Assembly (NCBI GenBank): GCA_004194705.1
Contig: SADC01000909.1
Coordinates: forward strand, 62,001-126,000
Reading direction: 5' to 3'
Source of the DNA: Ditylenchus dipsaci
Lineage: Eukaryota > Nematoda > Chromadorea > Rhabditida > Anguinidae
Length of the DNA: 64,000 bases
The position numbers and the translations under genes are program-made. Of the stretch, positions 12,201 through 22,319 are shown piece by piece; the stretch's first letter is position 1, and each line of letters opens with the position of its first letter. The notes beneath the pieces were generated by a model, which worked only from the letters and a program-made list of their open reading frames with translations, ran no database searches and had not been told where the DNA came from.

Positions 12201-13699
12201 TTCTGGCTCGCCATAATGTAGCATTTTTCCTCAGTTTTTTCATGGCGTCTTTGGTTTTTCAATTCGCCGTCGATTTCTAAATTAACCTAGTGGTTTTATG
12301 AAAATTGACATGTTTTAGTAAGCTAAGTATAAAAATTACTTAAAAGACGTTTATACACTATCCTGAAATCAATATAAAATTTTGAATAACAATTAAAAAA
12401 ACCCCGAAACTTGGCTCGGGCCGGCCTGAAAAACATCAAAAATCCCGATCCCTAACAGTGCAAGAGAGTAAAATCCCGACTCTAAACCCGCCCGAAGGCC
12501 CTTTCTGGGTACTTACCTTAGACATCATCCAAAAATGTCGCGCGACAAATCCTACTAATAGTACAAAATATCTAGTCGTCGTAAAAAATACAGCGTTTGC
12601 TACGGGGTTATATTTAAAATTGGCCGTAGAATACTGAAAATTGGCCGTAGATGTTTTTTTTGCACTTCTTTCTACATTTTCGTAATCATTTTTCCACAAT
12701 TTTCAAAACGTTTTACACCATTACCTAGCCCTGAATATTGGCTTTCTTATGAGCCATCAAGCTTCGAAAAAATTATTACAAAAATGTAGGAAGAAGTGAA
12801 AAAAAATCTACGGCCAATTTTCAGTATTCTACGGCCAAAATTAAATGCCACCCTTTGCTATATATGTGAATTATAAAAACTTAAGTTTCAAAGCATATAT
12901 TATAGATTAGAAGACATGCAGTTTGAGTGCATTGACATGGACAGGCTCCAAGAAGACGGGATACAAGTTTTTGAAAACTACGAAACCATACGACTACCTT
13001 CTCCTATAGTAGAGCCAGCTGACCGAGGAAGACTGCGGTTAAAACATGGAAGGGTAATATAACTGGTCAAATTAGATCCCAAAGCTAAATTACATTTTTA
13101 AAAAAAGACTGTAGTTGTCGGGCGTTTAGTTTTGGAGTAGTTTTAAAGTTGTCAAATGCAGAGGACTGTATGTGAAGTGTCCCGCCAAATCCGTGAATTT
13201 TCCTGGCAAATTAATGAATTTTTCCAGGAAATATATAAATGCTTTTATAGGTCTCTTAAAATGAGCAGTCGCAGGTGTGGGTTGAGGTCGATGTCATGTT
13301 CTTACAGTGACTGGTGTAGATGGATATGTTCTTATATTGACCTACACCCACACCTCGAACCGCACCTCCACCCGCATCTTTACCGAAACATCTTCCTCAG
13401 CTGGTTAGACTGTTTTTACATTTGGCATTACAATTCTGTAAATGGTTTCACAGTTAAAATTCAACTTTCAAAACGTCTGTAAAAAATATTTGAGATTTGT
13501 TCAACAGAATTGCTAAATTATGCCCAGGTGGAGATCCAAGTGGATGTTTTCAGTTTGAATTTAAAAAAATGTTGAGGTTTTTTTTCAGTACACTGTTCCT
13601 AAACTTAAACCCGTGTTTCTCGATCCCGATTTCGTGAGAAAGCCGGCTGTATTTCCGACCCTGAGAAAAAGAATTCAAAACCACAGGAGGCTTTTTTGA
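224..13699 (+). CDS. GON4L: GON4-like transcriptional cofactor, 5' partial
   Basis: Multi-exon gene for a nuclear GON4/Mute/YY1AP-type cofactor, a family tied to cell-cycle and histone gene control. Exons whose phases join cleanly: 224-345, 389-499, 550-625, 671-760, 1951-2273, 3940-4026, 4293-4406, then 6059-6172, about 6250-6402, 7851-8156, 8212-8376, 9336-9399, 9442-9550, 9602-9619, 12906-13053 and 13589-13699 (stop 13697). Family marks: an acidic N-terminal part with SVDDPEY and YRMDRTTRIP; the HVQLLAQ block at 3940; YPELLPTYRF and MLLALALFGLRH near 5430-5530; IQWPENLQPQWLK at about 6140; and PAH-like helices encoded from 7851 to 9550. Exons at about 5317-5543 and 5940-6040 belong to the gene, but their exact junctions are unclear. 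Most introns are swollen by transposons. The 5' end is missing. Identification is by remembered family motifs, not by a search. Confidence 0.85.
1077..1852. mobile_element. TIR element in GON4L intron (GGCCCTATCCTAG family)
   Basis: Ends are inverted copies of GCGGCCCTATCCTAG, each followed by TGCCTTGGTCCCCCTGTTGA-like subterminal sequence. It sits wholly inside the intron 761-1950. No transposase is visible, and the open frames inside are not protein-like. Relatives lie at about 15537-16686 and, as a fragment, near 10325-10560. Confidence 0.75.
2384..2615. mobile_element. Diverged GGGCATGCCC-type MITE
   Basis: The GTTTCTAGCAAAACTCAACC segment and the subterminal ATTGGCGGGGACCACC match the intact copy at 32103-32338 in layout, but the ends have decayed. 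It is non-coding and lies in an intron of the GON4-like gene. Confidence 0.5.
2797..3216. repeat. 420-bp near-perfect palindrome in GON4L intron
   Basis: Two arms of about 200 bp are inverted around position 3006. The outer ends are AAGCCTCGTGTCC and GGACACGAGGCTT; the inner ends are CTGCCTTTCAGT and ACTGAAAGGCAG. Transcription of the intron would give one long hairpin. No coding content. Confidence 0.85.
4062..4275. mobile_element. Hairpin MITE, TTTAAAGGACCAT family
   Basis: Inverted arms of roughly 90 bp carry GTTTGAATTGGCGAGGACAG and its complement, with AT-rich ends. It has the same layout as the copies at 11003-11205 and 41392-41592. Intronic in the GON4-like gene. Confidence 0.6.
7023..7274. 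mobile_element. CCGTATTTCC MITE, GCGGCA subfamily
   Basis: A 252-bp element with CCGTATTTCCTTTAATAAG at the left and its inverted match at the right, flanked by TA on both sides. It is closely similar to the copy at 49462-49712. The subterminal block contains the AAGGCGGCACCCC type sequence. Confidence 0.8.
7390..7619. mobile_element. GGGCATGCCC-type MITE
   Basis: Left end near GCACACGCATGCCAGATGGTG, centre with CTTGGTTTCTAACAAAAC and its inverted copy, right end GTGGGCATGTCCCTTTAAA. Diverged copy of the element at 32103-32338. Confidence 0.6.
8406..9203. mobile_element. CAGGGTGTCC palindromic element, TA duplication
   Basis: A 798-bp element with long inverted arms: CAGGGTGTCCCAGAAAAAAA at the left and its inverted counterpart at the right. 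It is flanked by TA, as expected of Tc1/mariner-type insertion. No transposase inside. It lies between GON4L exons ending at 8376 and starting at 9336. Confidence 0.75.
9914..11006. mobile_element. GGGCATGCCC MITE split by a hAT-type element
   Basis: The left half (9914-10081) and right half (10930-11006) join to give the same roughly 230-bp MITE as at 32103-32338. Between them lies the insertion 10082-10929. Confidence 0.75.
10082..10929. mobile_element. hAT-type non-autonomous element with CGGAATTCGGA arrays
   Basis: Ends are CATGGCTGCATCGGAA and, inverted, CAGGGCTGCGTCGGAA. An exact 8-bp duplication GTACAGAA stands on both sides (10074-10081 and 10930-10937), the hAT signature. Both ends carry tandem variants of CGGAATTCGGA/CGGATTTCGGA. 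The interior holds a GGCCTACCCTTGCC hairpin and no transposase. Confidence 0.8.
11003..11205. mobile_element. Hairpin MITE, TTTAAAGGACCAT family
   Basis: A near-perfect hairpin with arms of about 90 bp. The ends are TTTAAAGGACCATAGCCGTG and its complement, and the loop lies near 11105. It directly abuts the previous MITE, sharing the TTTAAAGG end sequence. Confidence 0.85.
11207..12900. other. Gene-free intron interior of GON4L
   Basis: This part of the intron between 9619 and 12906 is AT-rich, with scattered repeat pieces: a GGGGCGTGCCCGTGCGCGAC end at about 11204, and inverted ACGGCCAATTTTCAGTATTC segments at about 12610-12660 and 12780-12840. No coding sequence recognised. Confidence 0.6.
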
Positions 13700-15345
13700 G
13701 GTTTGTATCATGGGTTTTCAGTAAAAATTTAAGTTGGCGTCTTTTGAATTGTTTAAGGAATAAGGGCTGTATTGGGAGGGGAAGGGAATAAAAAAGCCAT
13801 TAATCACAGTGGGCCACTAACTAGAAGATACTACCGCATAAAGAAACTCTGGTATGCATACATTTTTTATGCATCCAGAGTCACTTTCGAGTGATTTGTG
13901 TCTAAGGTATGTGGGTGTGCGCATATCAACTCCAAGCTCACGAAGGGTGGAAAGGCCTTTTAGTCTTAGACACGATTCCGACCAAGATTCCTGATCAAAG
14001 ATGCATATAGATTTTGAAAAACATGGTGAAACAGACGAAATACACAATCATCTACTTTTATCATTTCGCCATAAAAGTGGCCCCTATTACCGTATTTTCT
14101 CTAATTCCGCCCCTCTGCAAAATCCGTATTTTGTACCCAAACTTGTTTTTCTCGATTTCACCATTTTTTCTTGCATTTAATTTACATGATCATTCACAAC
14201 CATATACTGAAAATGACGCCAAGAATTAGGGCAAAGTTTTGAGTACAAGGTTGCAAATGAGTATGTAAATAAAAATTACAGAAAAACGTCATCGAATAGT
14301 TCTGTCCCAGAACTACTCGGTATTAATTTGGAAGTGACATTTTTCGTAATTTTTATTTACAGACTCATTTGCAATCTTGTACTCAAAATTTAGCCCTATT
14401 TCTTGGCGTCATTTTCAGTACCGTATTCTCTCTAATAGAACCACACTCTCTAATAGAACCACACCCTTAACACTTTCAAGCTGCGCCAACGGCCGTCAAA
14501 CTACAATGGATAGCCGGAGCCTGGAGAATCTCTCGAAGGAGCTCATAATTGAGTCATTCGAATCGTGCGGAGTTCTCAATGCCACCGATGGATGTGAGGA
14601 CAACGCCATTCACTGCTTCAAAAAAGTTAGACCGGTTCCGAGGGGTCGAGGCAAGGTGAAGCACGCGCGTGATGAGAAGAAGTTGGCTGAGCTGATACAA
14701 GAGATCGATCTCGAAGAATCGCAAGAAAATGTGTTTAATAATAAAGATATTAGTAGAGTGTTGATGAGTTTGGGGACCTGTTCTGGTTTGGGGGAGGGGG
14801 CGCCCATTTTTACTAAATATTTATTTTTTAGGTTGATCAAGTCGATTATGGTGACCAGGCTGACAATAATCACCTTGATCAACGAAATTACTTATTAAAC
14901 TATTTATGTAGATTATTGATATAACCATGACTGCCATAATCAACAAAAATCAATAAAAAGTATATTATAAATGAGCGTCCCCCCTAAACCAGAACAAGTC
15001 CGAATTTTGTTGTAAAAAAAGGATTTATGCGCGTATGCTGCAATGTTTGAATATCCTCAAAAGGTTGAAAAATAGAACCACACTCTCTATTAGAATCACA
15101 CTCTCTAATAAAACCACACCCCCAAGAGGGTTGAAAAATAGAACCACATGTGGTTCTATTAGAGAGAATACGGTATATGGTTGTGAATGATCATGTAAAT
15201 TAGATACGAGAAAAAAATATGAAATCGAGAAAAATAAGTTTGGGTACAAAATCGGATTCCGGAGAGTGCTTGAATTAGAGAAAATTCAGCATTCCCTTCC
15301 CCTCCCATACAGCCCGTTTTCCCTTTGAAAATTCAAAAGGCGCTA
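13612..15345. mobile_element. Nested repeat cluster over and beyond the GON4L last exon
   Basis: Sequence from 13612 onward matches 30091-30300. The outer family has AATAAGGGCTGTATTGGGAG at about 13760 and its inverse near 15300. Inside are an ATTGGTATGCAT-type segment (13850-14000), a second inverted-arm element (about 14090-15288), a GACGCCAAGAA palindrome (14205-14418) and the element 14421-15173. At least three layers of insertion can be read. Confidence 0.65.
14421..15173 (+). mobile_element. CCGTATTCTCTC element carrying a pogo-type transposase fragment
   Basis: A 753-bp element flanked by TA. The left end is CCGTATTCTCTCTAATAGAA and the right end is its inverse. Between them, 14505-14760 encodes SFESCGVLNATDGCEDNAI and more downstream, which resembles the C-terminal tail of pogo/Tigger (CENP-B-like) DDE transposases. 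It looks like an internally deleted copy that kept only the end of the gene. The same fragment recurs at 36256-36675. Confidence 0.7.
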
Positions 15346-15476
15346 ATTCAAATCACCAATATTTGACCAAAAAAGCAATGATACTCCCTTATGAGTCGAA
15401 TTTTTTCTCTCCAAAAAGTGCTATTTCACACATGAAAATTGGTTTTTTTTTATCATTTTCAGGGCCTAATAATCAT

Positions 15477-16858
15477 ACTTGCACGCAGCGCCGGCGCGCC
15501 GCCGAGTAAAATTGGCCAAGTTAAAAAATTCAAATTGGCCCTATCCTAGCATAGGGGCCAATTTTCGCCTTGGTCCCCCTGTTGATTTTAATCAATTTCG
15601 CCTCGGTCCACCCTGTCGTTTTCCCCGGTATTGTATTTGGCGTTTTTCGGTCTTTAGTCATCCAGTTCTGTTCAAATCTTATGCTTGGTTCCTTCTATTC
15701 TTTTCAAGGTGATCATGGTTAATGTGAATATTTCAGCCATAGTCACCATGCTCACCATAATCACAATACAAAAATAACTATAACGCACAGGGGGACCATG
15801 GCAAAATTGATTAAGGCCTACTCAGACTCCCCGGAGTCACGCTTGACTCCGGAGTCAAATGGTCTGACTCCGGAGTCAAAATCGGTGACTCCGGAGACAA
15901 ATCGATGACTTTGGAGTCAGATCGATGACTCCGGAGTTAGACAGCATGAGTTCGATAAATTTCACTATTTTTATTCTAGTGCCTGTGATTTTTTTCATAC
16001 AAATCATGTTGCTTTTCAAATTTAACTTATTTTGTAGCATTTCAAATGCTTTTTCTTTCTGTGCTAGCGTTTTTTGTCTTTCGTGATTCGAAGAATCACT
16101 TTTTTCAATTTAATTCAATATGTTGCTTTAAAAAAAACAGTTTTTTTATATAAAATTGCTCATAGCTATCTGCAAGTTTTTAATTTGCGAGTCTTTTTTT
16201 GTTTGTCTCATAATATATTAAAATAACGGCTGAGAATTTAGGAACCTACTTACTGTGAGAACAAGCTTTTTTCATTTCTAAAACCAAGACCGTATCATTT
16301 TTTTGTTCTGGTGAAGATTTTTAAAATTAAAGATCACTCTCTACATACTATAACTTTTCATACTGACATCTGCACAGTAGATTTTTTCATCGTCTTACAG
16401 CGAATAAATAGGATCTCGATCGAAAACAAGATGAAAAATGCAAAACAAATGATTACAGTAGTTTTGCATGACAAAACTAGGTTGACTCCGAACTCATGCT
16501 GTCTGACTCCGGAGTCATCGATCTGACTCCAAAGTCATCGATTTGACTCCGGAGTCACCGATTTTGACTCCGGAGTCAGACCATTTGACTCCGGAGTCAA
16601 GCGTGACTCCGGGAGTCTGAGTAGGCTTTTAAAATCAACAGGGGGACGAAGGCGAAATTTGGCCCCCTAAACTAGAATAGGGCCAAAACAAAATTCAAAT
16701 GTCACCCATATTATACATGAGCCGGCGCCGGCGCTGCACCAGCGCTGGCGCGCCGCTCGCGAAAAAAGACATCTGATAAGCGCCGGTGCCGGCGGCGTAA
16801 ATGAAAAAGCGCCGGCGATTTTTTTTCATTTTTGGCGAGCGTGCAAGTATGCTAAGAA
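15477..16858. mobile_element. CATACTTGCACGC element with GCCGGCGC-rich ends
   Basis: Outer ends CATACTTGCACGCAGCGCCG and, inverted at the right, the same CATACTTGCACGC, with dense GCCGGCGC motifs at both ends. Flanks read CTAATAAT and CTAAGAAT, a possible 8-bp duplication with one mismatch. It encloses a GGCCCTATCCTAG-type element (about 15537-16686), which in turn encloses 15815-16628. Its relative is 39610-41175. Confidence 0.6.
15815..16628. mobile_element. TTAA-flanked element with arrays of TGACTCCGGAGTCA
   Basis: An 814-bp insertion flanked by TTAA on both sides. The left end (15823-15945) and right end (16490-16618) are inverted arrays of the self-complementary unit TGACTCCGGAGTCA, about five or six copies each. 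The centre is AT-rich with no coding sequence. TTAA targeting suggests piggyBac-type mobilisation. Confidence 0.75.
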
Positions 16859-16859
16859 T

Positions 16860-17755
16860 GCGTTATAAGTTGATAAAGCGCAATTTTGATCATACCCAGT
16901 TAAGTGCATTCCGGCCGCAAATTGACCATGCTGAACACTAATATGGTGTCAAAATGTGGAGATTCTGAGTTTTTCATAAATGAGACAAAAAGTACCAAAA
17001 CTAATTAAAAAAATACCCTTACATTGAAAAACAGTACAAAGAGGCATAATCGGATTGTAAAAACCTTTACTTCGACCTCAACCTCTCACCGGACGTCGAT
17101 CCACACCTGTACCTACACCCGCTCATTGTAAGAGACCTATTATTCTTGGTCGTTTTCTTACCAATTTTAAATTTTTTTGACTGGTTCGAGATCTCAGCTT
17201 TCTGACAAGCTATCAACTGACTAAATAAGGTTTCGAAAAGTTGAAGGAAAACGTCTTTAAATGGACCGAATTTTCGAAAAAATTTAATAGACTGAAAAGA
17301 GTAAACTGGAAGATGAAAGTGAATTGTAACTCCTCCAACTCACATTTAGTAAATTCCCCTGCACCCACAAACGATGGTTATTGGAAATTTTCAAAAGCAG
17401 TTTTCATCAAGATATTTGTTTTTCATATCATGCTTTACAACAAAATTTAATTTTAAAAGTAACCAGTGATAATAAAATTCAGCATTTAAAACTGGATTTG
17501 TACTATTTGTTGCAGATAACCGTGGAACACAACGGAAGGCTAAAAAATATTAACATCAGTTTAAACCAATAATTTTTGATGTAGTAAAAATAAATATGTG
17601 TCTTATTGTTTTATTAATTCAGATAGTATTTGTCGTACAAAAAACACCCTGAAGTATAAAGGATCATCCATTAATTATAATGTATTAATATAAAAACGCT
17701 CGATAGAGTAGAAACGAGCCATGGCGTGTCGGAATGACTAAAATGGCCAAATCGT
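16860..17755. other. Gene-free stretch, no clear content
   Basis: AT-rich with a short GACCTCAACCTCTCACC / CCTACACCCGCTC region at 17070-17130 that belongs to the GGTCGAGGTCG repeat family also seen at 13261-13380 and 31630-31850. No protein-like frame with family motifs was found. Confidence 0.5.
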
Positions 17756-17764
17756 GTCAGGAAC

Positions 17765-18585
17765 ATAGTGAGGCGCCCGTCCGCCGGGCCCGTCCCTGTC
17801 CCGTCCTGGACGGCGCCGGAAAAGTGGACGGCCGCAGGCGGATGAAAAAGGGAAAACGGCCAGTGGACGGCCAACTAACGGACGGCCGGTGAATAGCCGG
17901 ACGGCCGACAGAGGTCGATCCAAACGGGGCCGCGAAGAATGGAATTATCAACAAATTTATATACGATCGGAATTTTTATTGATTTTGTCTTTGTTGAGTC
18001 CAATTTTCAATCCTTTGTCATGTGAACGTCAAAATTTTTTTAAAAACTGTGAGAGTGGGTAGAAGAAGAGTGGGAAAATTCAAATAGGGGAAAACAGATA
18101 GGGGAAAAATCCTTGTCGTTATTCGGCAAATATTTGCCCCACTCTCCTCCTGCCCGTGAGAGTGCGTTTCAAGTGGCAATGTGGCGACAATAATTTGTGA
18201 ATTTTTTAAGAGGGCATGCTCACATGTTTAAATTTGTACCGCCAATTTAAATTTTTTTCCTAATAATTGAATTTCTGTACGGAAAATTTTCCTCGGGGGT
18301 AATCCAGCATACGGAAGTTGGGACTAATAAATGTCTTACGCACTTTTTCTGAGGCCTGGGACGTATATTTGGAGATTTTTTACTAGCGTTTTTAAAGGGA
18401 AATTTTTTAGGGGGGGGTATTTTATACTAGGGTCAAACATTTTGTGTTATAGACGGCGGACGGCCGGCGACAAAGTGGGCGGCCGGCCAAATTGCGGATG
18501 GCCGGAAGGACGGACGGTAAAAATTTTTGAAAATGGGACGGCCGGCGAAAATCTCAAAAGACGGGGATGGGACGCCGCGTAAATT
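17765..18585. mobile_element. GGACGGCC-array inverted-repeat element
   Basis: GC-rich arrays of GGACGGCC/GGCCGTCC variants stand at 17770-17935 and, in the same motif, at 18445-18585. They enclose AT-rich sequence with a piece of the GGGCATGCCC MITE (about 18208-18290). Exact ends and duplication are not clear. The open frames across the arrays are translations of the repeat. Confidence 0.5.
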
Positions 18586-18814
18586 TCAAAAATGTGCCCC
18601 GCTATGGTCAGGACCACAGAAATAGGCGGGGTAAAGAGCTACTAACGAAAATTTTTCCAACATCTCCAAGTAATTGTGTATCACCCAGCAGAAATTATTT
18701 TTCACTATGTGAAATTGTGGTGACACGGCACTTGCGGCCGAAACTTGCGGCCCAACATTTGCAGCCTGATACTTAGTGATGAAATTTTCGATTCGTTGGA
18801 TTTTCGCCTGAGCC

Positions 18815-18950
18815 ATGCACTTTTTTTAATTTCATTTTGAAATCAATTTCGTTTTCATTTTGTTTTGAACCGATTTCGTTTTCATTTTGCATTAAATTTC
18901 GTTTTCGTTTTCATTTTGTATTGAATTTCGTTTTCGTTTTCGCTTCATAT
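18815..18950. repeat. TTTCGTTTTCATTTTG tandem repeat
   Basis: Imperfect repeats of about 16 bp. A matching, internally palindromic array stands at 22084-22318. Together they may mark the two ends of a larger hAT-like element covering the transposase remnant between them. Confidence 0.55.
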
Positions 18951-19074
18951 TAGGGTTCCTGTCTATAACTTCTGGCATTTTTTACAGGCAATTTGATTTC
19001 AGAATTTGAAACTTATAGTTGTTTTGTCCGAGAAGTACCCAGTTTCTAAACTACATATAGTATTTTGTGTATTC

Positions 19075-19495
19075 AGGAGGTGGTACCGAGATGGGGTTAG
19101 CCTGATTAAGGATCCGAGTTGGAGGTACCCACGTGTTCAAAGGAAGGCATCCACGTTGTGCTATCTATATAAAGGTACACACATAGAGGTAGCCAGATGG
19201 AGCTAACCTAAGGGAAGCACCCAAGTAATTGTATCCAGATGAGGGTGCCCTAATGAAAGTATCTAAAAGGTGGTGCCCAGATTATGGGTCTTAGATGGTC
19301 GTATCTAGGTAGGGGTTTCCAGATCACGGTCACATAGGTGGTCATACCTGGGTGGTGGTACTTAAGTTATGGTTCTGAGGCGGTCGTACCTAATGGAATA
19401 CACAGAGAGGGGGTGGGGTGGTACCGAGGTAGTGGTAATCAGAAATGGATGCCTAGAAGGGTACATTGATAAAGGTACCCAGGCAATGTTTTTGT
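19075..19495. repeat. Degenerate GGTGGTACCCAGATGG minisatellite
   Basis: About 20-bp units rich in GGTACCNAGGTGG-like sequence repeat irregularly over roughly 420 bp. No coding function is apparent; the single frame across it is repeat translation. Confidence 0.6.
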
Positions 19496-19669
19496 ATTTT
19501 TTCAATTGATTTTTTAAGCGCTAGGTGGCGCCTGTTCGTCTGGTATCCGATAACTTTAATAAATTCATCGATTTGTGTTTAATTCCTAGAACACTTATCA
19601 ACCACAATACGCAAACTTTTTCATGTATAACACTCTATTCAGTGAAAAACGACACAAATCAACAATGAC

Positions 19670-20930
19670 TCATTTCTCGTAACAATAAGAACTCAAATAC
19701 ACCAGTAACTGAGAATCTAGTAGTTGAAAACTGGTTCTGTTCTGATGCCTTGACACAGCCAAACCGCGTTGAGAGAAGACTCTTTCCACTGGAGTATTAG
19801 TACAATATCTCAAGAACCAACTTTGCGATGTATTTTCCATCCTGAAAACCATTAAATAATCGCTAACGAAAAAAATCATACTTTGTCAATCTTTCGCAGC
19901 CAAAGTTTGATAGAAATAATGGAACATTAAAAACGGACGTATCTTCTAAAGTCATTTTAAAAAAAGCGCTAAGAACAAAAATTTCAAAAATTTCCGCTAA
20001 TCACTCTGATATCTCAGCACGTTCCGTCGGGGCCATGTCGACGGCGAGGAAAGATATCAACCAAGTTTTCACAAAAATGTGACAAAATATTCTAAGCGAG
20101 CGATTACCATCTTCATCATGGAGACACCGAATTCCAGGAGATCGGCACCCACCATTATTAGCCTGGAAAACGTCACAAGATAGAATAATTAAACTATCTA
20201 TCTAACTTTACCTGTTTCATAGAAGCAATTGCATTTTATGGCTCTTTTTTGTTTGATCCACGATAGATGCCGAGATATAAGCTATCGAAAAACATCTAAA
20301 AAGGACAGGACTAAATAATACCCACAACATAAATATTTACTTTTTTTCTGAAGATTCGCTGTTCTTCAAAACCTAACAGGTTATCGATGCCAACGTCGAA
20401 AAGAGAAGAATTGGCCATTTCAGCACCAAGACGAACAGAGATCACGAAAATTGACAGAGCTCTTTCACAAACATTTTTTTATTTGATGATTGATGAAAAA
20501 CACTCGAAGAGCTGACATGAGGTTGATTGATAATGCTAGATCGAAAGCACATCAGAAAGCGCACTTTAAGCTTGATGGATTCTGGAAAGATACAGAGACG
20601 AATGCAAGCAATTAAGCATCTTTAAAACTCGTAGATACCTTACGTTCAGTTTCTTCCTGGTAAATTTATATCCAATATTCTGAGAAGGCTGTTCTTCATC
20701 GGATGTGCTATTCTCCACTGCCCTTTAAGGTTTGGAGCAGTAGTGGAAGACTTTTATACCTAAAAAGGTACAGTAATTATCCCCACAAAAGATAATTGGA
20801 GATAATTGTACGAACCGTAGTGCGTTTTTTGCATCAGACGATAGCTTCTCCTGCCATATTTCTTTCTTCCAAAAAGTCATTCCGAGGCGCATCTCGTTGA
20901 CAACCTCCTCTTTTTTTTGAGACTGCACGG
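19670..20930 (-). pseudogene. hAT-type transposase remnant
   Basis: The clearest part is 19670-19879, reading TPVERVFSQRGLAVSRHQNR and then a leucine-rich tail. This fits the C-terminal hAT dimerisation region (ER-FS, G, R-NR pattern). Upstream pieces on the same strand (about 20650-20930) look like exons with short introns, including FWKKEIWQEKL. I cannot assemble a continuous gene or see catalytic residues, so I call it a remnant. Confidence 0.5.
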
Positions 20931-21019
20931 CGGTGAGCTAATTGAGTCCATTTGAATATCCTGTTCACTTAGCCTAAACACAAAGTTGTTAATGAGAGTA
21001 AAAAACGGTGCGAAAATCT

Positions 21020-22042
21020 CGGTCACAGACGATTCATCACCAGCCCGATTTATCACCTCGGGACGATTCATCACCTCCCATAAAAAGGGGACGATTCATC
21101 ACCTTCCACAGAAAGGGACGATTCATTTACCTTTCATAAATTATGAGTTGTCTTGACACAAAAAATGTAAAAATTTTACAGCAATGTTTGATAGCTGGTT
21201 CAACGAATTCATTTACTCTCTTCTCATTTTCGTGTTTCTTTGTTTTCATCTTCCCTGCTTTATTGTTTTGCTTTCAGGTGAAATGGATATTAACGAAATT
21301 AATTGCGGTAGGCAAGTCGATCAGTTGGCGCGAGCTATGGGCATGGATCAAGACGCTTTTATTTTCCTCCTTCAAAATGCTTTTTTCTTAGGAACTTGTG
21401 GTAAAACCACCTTGATATAGAAACTGCCAGACGAGCTCCTTCCTTTCCGATCGCGTGGTGGAGCTGCTATGACAGGACGCTTGCTGGTGAAGATAGGACG
21501 AATAACTTCGCAGAAGCAGCTCATCGCCGTCTTCAGAACGCTTCGGCAGTGGATCATCCGACCATTTGCCGCTTCTGCAAGACTTGAAGAGGATTCAGCG
21601 AGACCACAACACCGACTATGATAACGACTATTTATCCAATATCAAGCGAGACTCGTGGTGGCGGAGTAGGTGAGAGCTCAGGGCGGGTAGCAGGGTAGAA
21701 ATCAAGCGGGACCGAATCTGATGGAACATCTCCGCGGCTTGGCGTACAATATCTTAATGGATCATTAGTCTCACATGTTGGAAATTTTTGTTTGATTTAA
21801 CTTTACCTCACACGTGTTATGAAATTTTGTTGCTTTTGTTGTTATGTTTACTCAATAAATTTGAAATTTGTAAATTGGTGATGAATCGTCCCTTTCTGTG
21901 GAAGGTGATGAATCGTCTCCTTTTTGTGGAAGGTGATGAATCGTCCTTTTTTATGGGAGGTGATGAATCGTCGCCTTTTTGTGGAAGGTGATGAATCGTC
22001 CCGAGGTGATGAATCGGCCTGGCGATGAATCGTCACGTACCG
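21020..22042. mobile_element. MULE deletion derivative with GACGATTCATCACC array ends
   Basis: A 1,023-bp element bounded by an exact 9-bp duplication CGAAAATCT (21011-21019 and 22043-22051). The ends (CGGTCACAGACG, inverted CGGTACGTGACG) lead into arrays of GACGATTCATCACC: about four copies at the left (21028-21130) and six at the right (21880-22036). The 9-bp duplication and the transposase fragment inside mark it as Mutator-like. Confidence 0.8.
21250..21640 (+). pseudogene. MULE transposase fragment inside the array-ended element
   Basis: Two recognisable pieces. One is an exon-like block bounded by TTTCAG and ending before TTAG at about 21391 (MDINEINCGRQVDQLARAMG). The other, at about 21475-21590, reads RTNNFAEAAHRRLQNALAVD followed by HPTI. 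The latter matches the conserved RTNN-E-H end of MULE transposases. The frame breaks soon after, so this is a truncated relic. Confidence 0.6.
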
Positions 22043-22083
22043 CGAAAATCTAAAGTATAGTAAATTTGAAGAAAATAAATGCA

Positions 22084-22318
22084 GGATCAAAGTGAAAACA
22101 AAAACGAAAACCATTTCAAAATAAAAAGGAAAACGAACTCCAGTTTAAAATGAGAACGAAAGCGAAATCGAAATGAAAACGAAAACGAATTCGTTTTCGT
22201 TTTCGCATTCATTTCACATTGCCATTCGTTTTCGTTCGCTTTGAGACACCATTTCGTTTTCATTTCGTTTCGCAAATTCGTTCGTAAACCCGATTTCGTA
22301 TTCGTTTTCAAAAACACT
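22084..22318. repeat. AAAACGAAAACGAA / TTTTCGTTTTCG palindromic array
   Basis: Tandem AAAACGAA-type units on the left half and their inverse on the right half meet at GAATTC near 22190. The outer end, inverted, reads CAGTGTTTTTGAAAACGAA, which resembles a hAT terminus. Confidence 0.6.
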
Positions 22319-22319
22319 G

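Noticed and set aside
17738..17954. Arg/Pro-rich minus-strand frames
   Set aside because: Products of the GGACGGCC array; three frames open at once.
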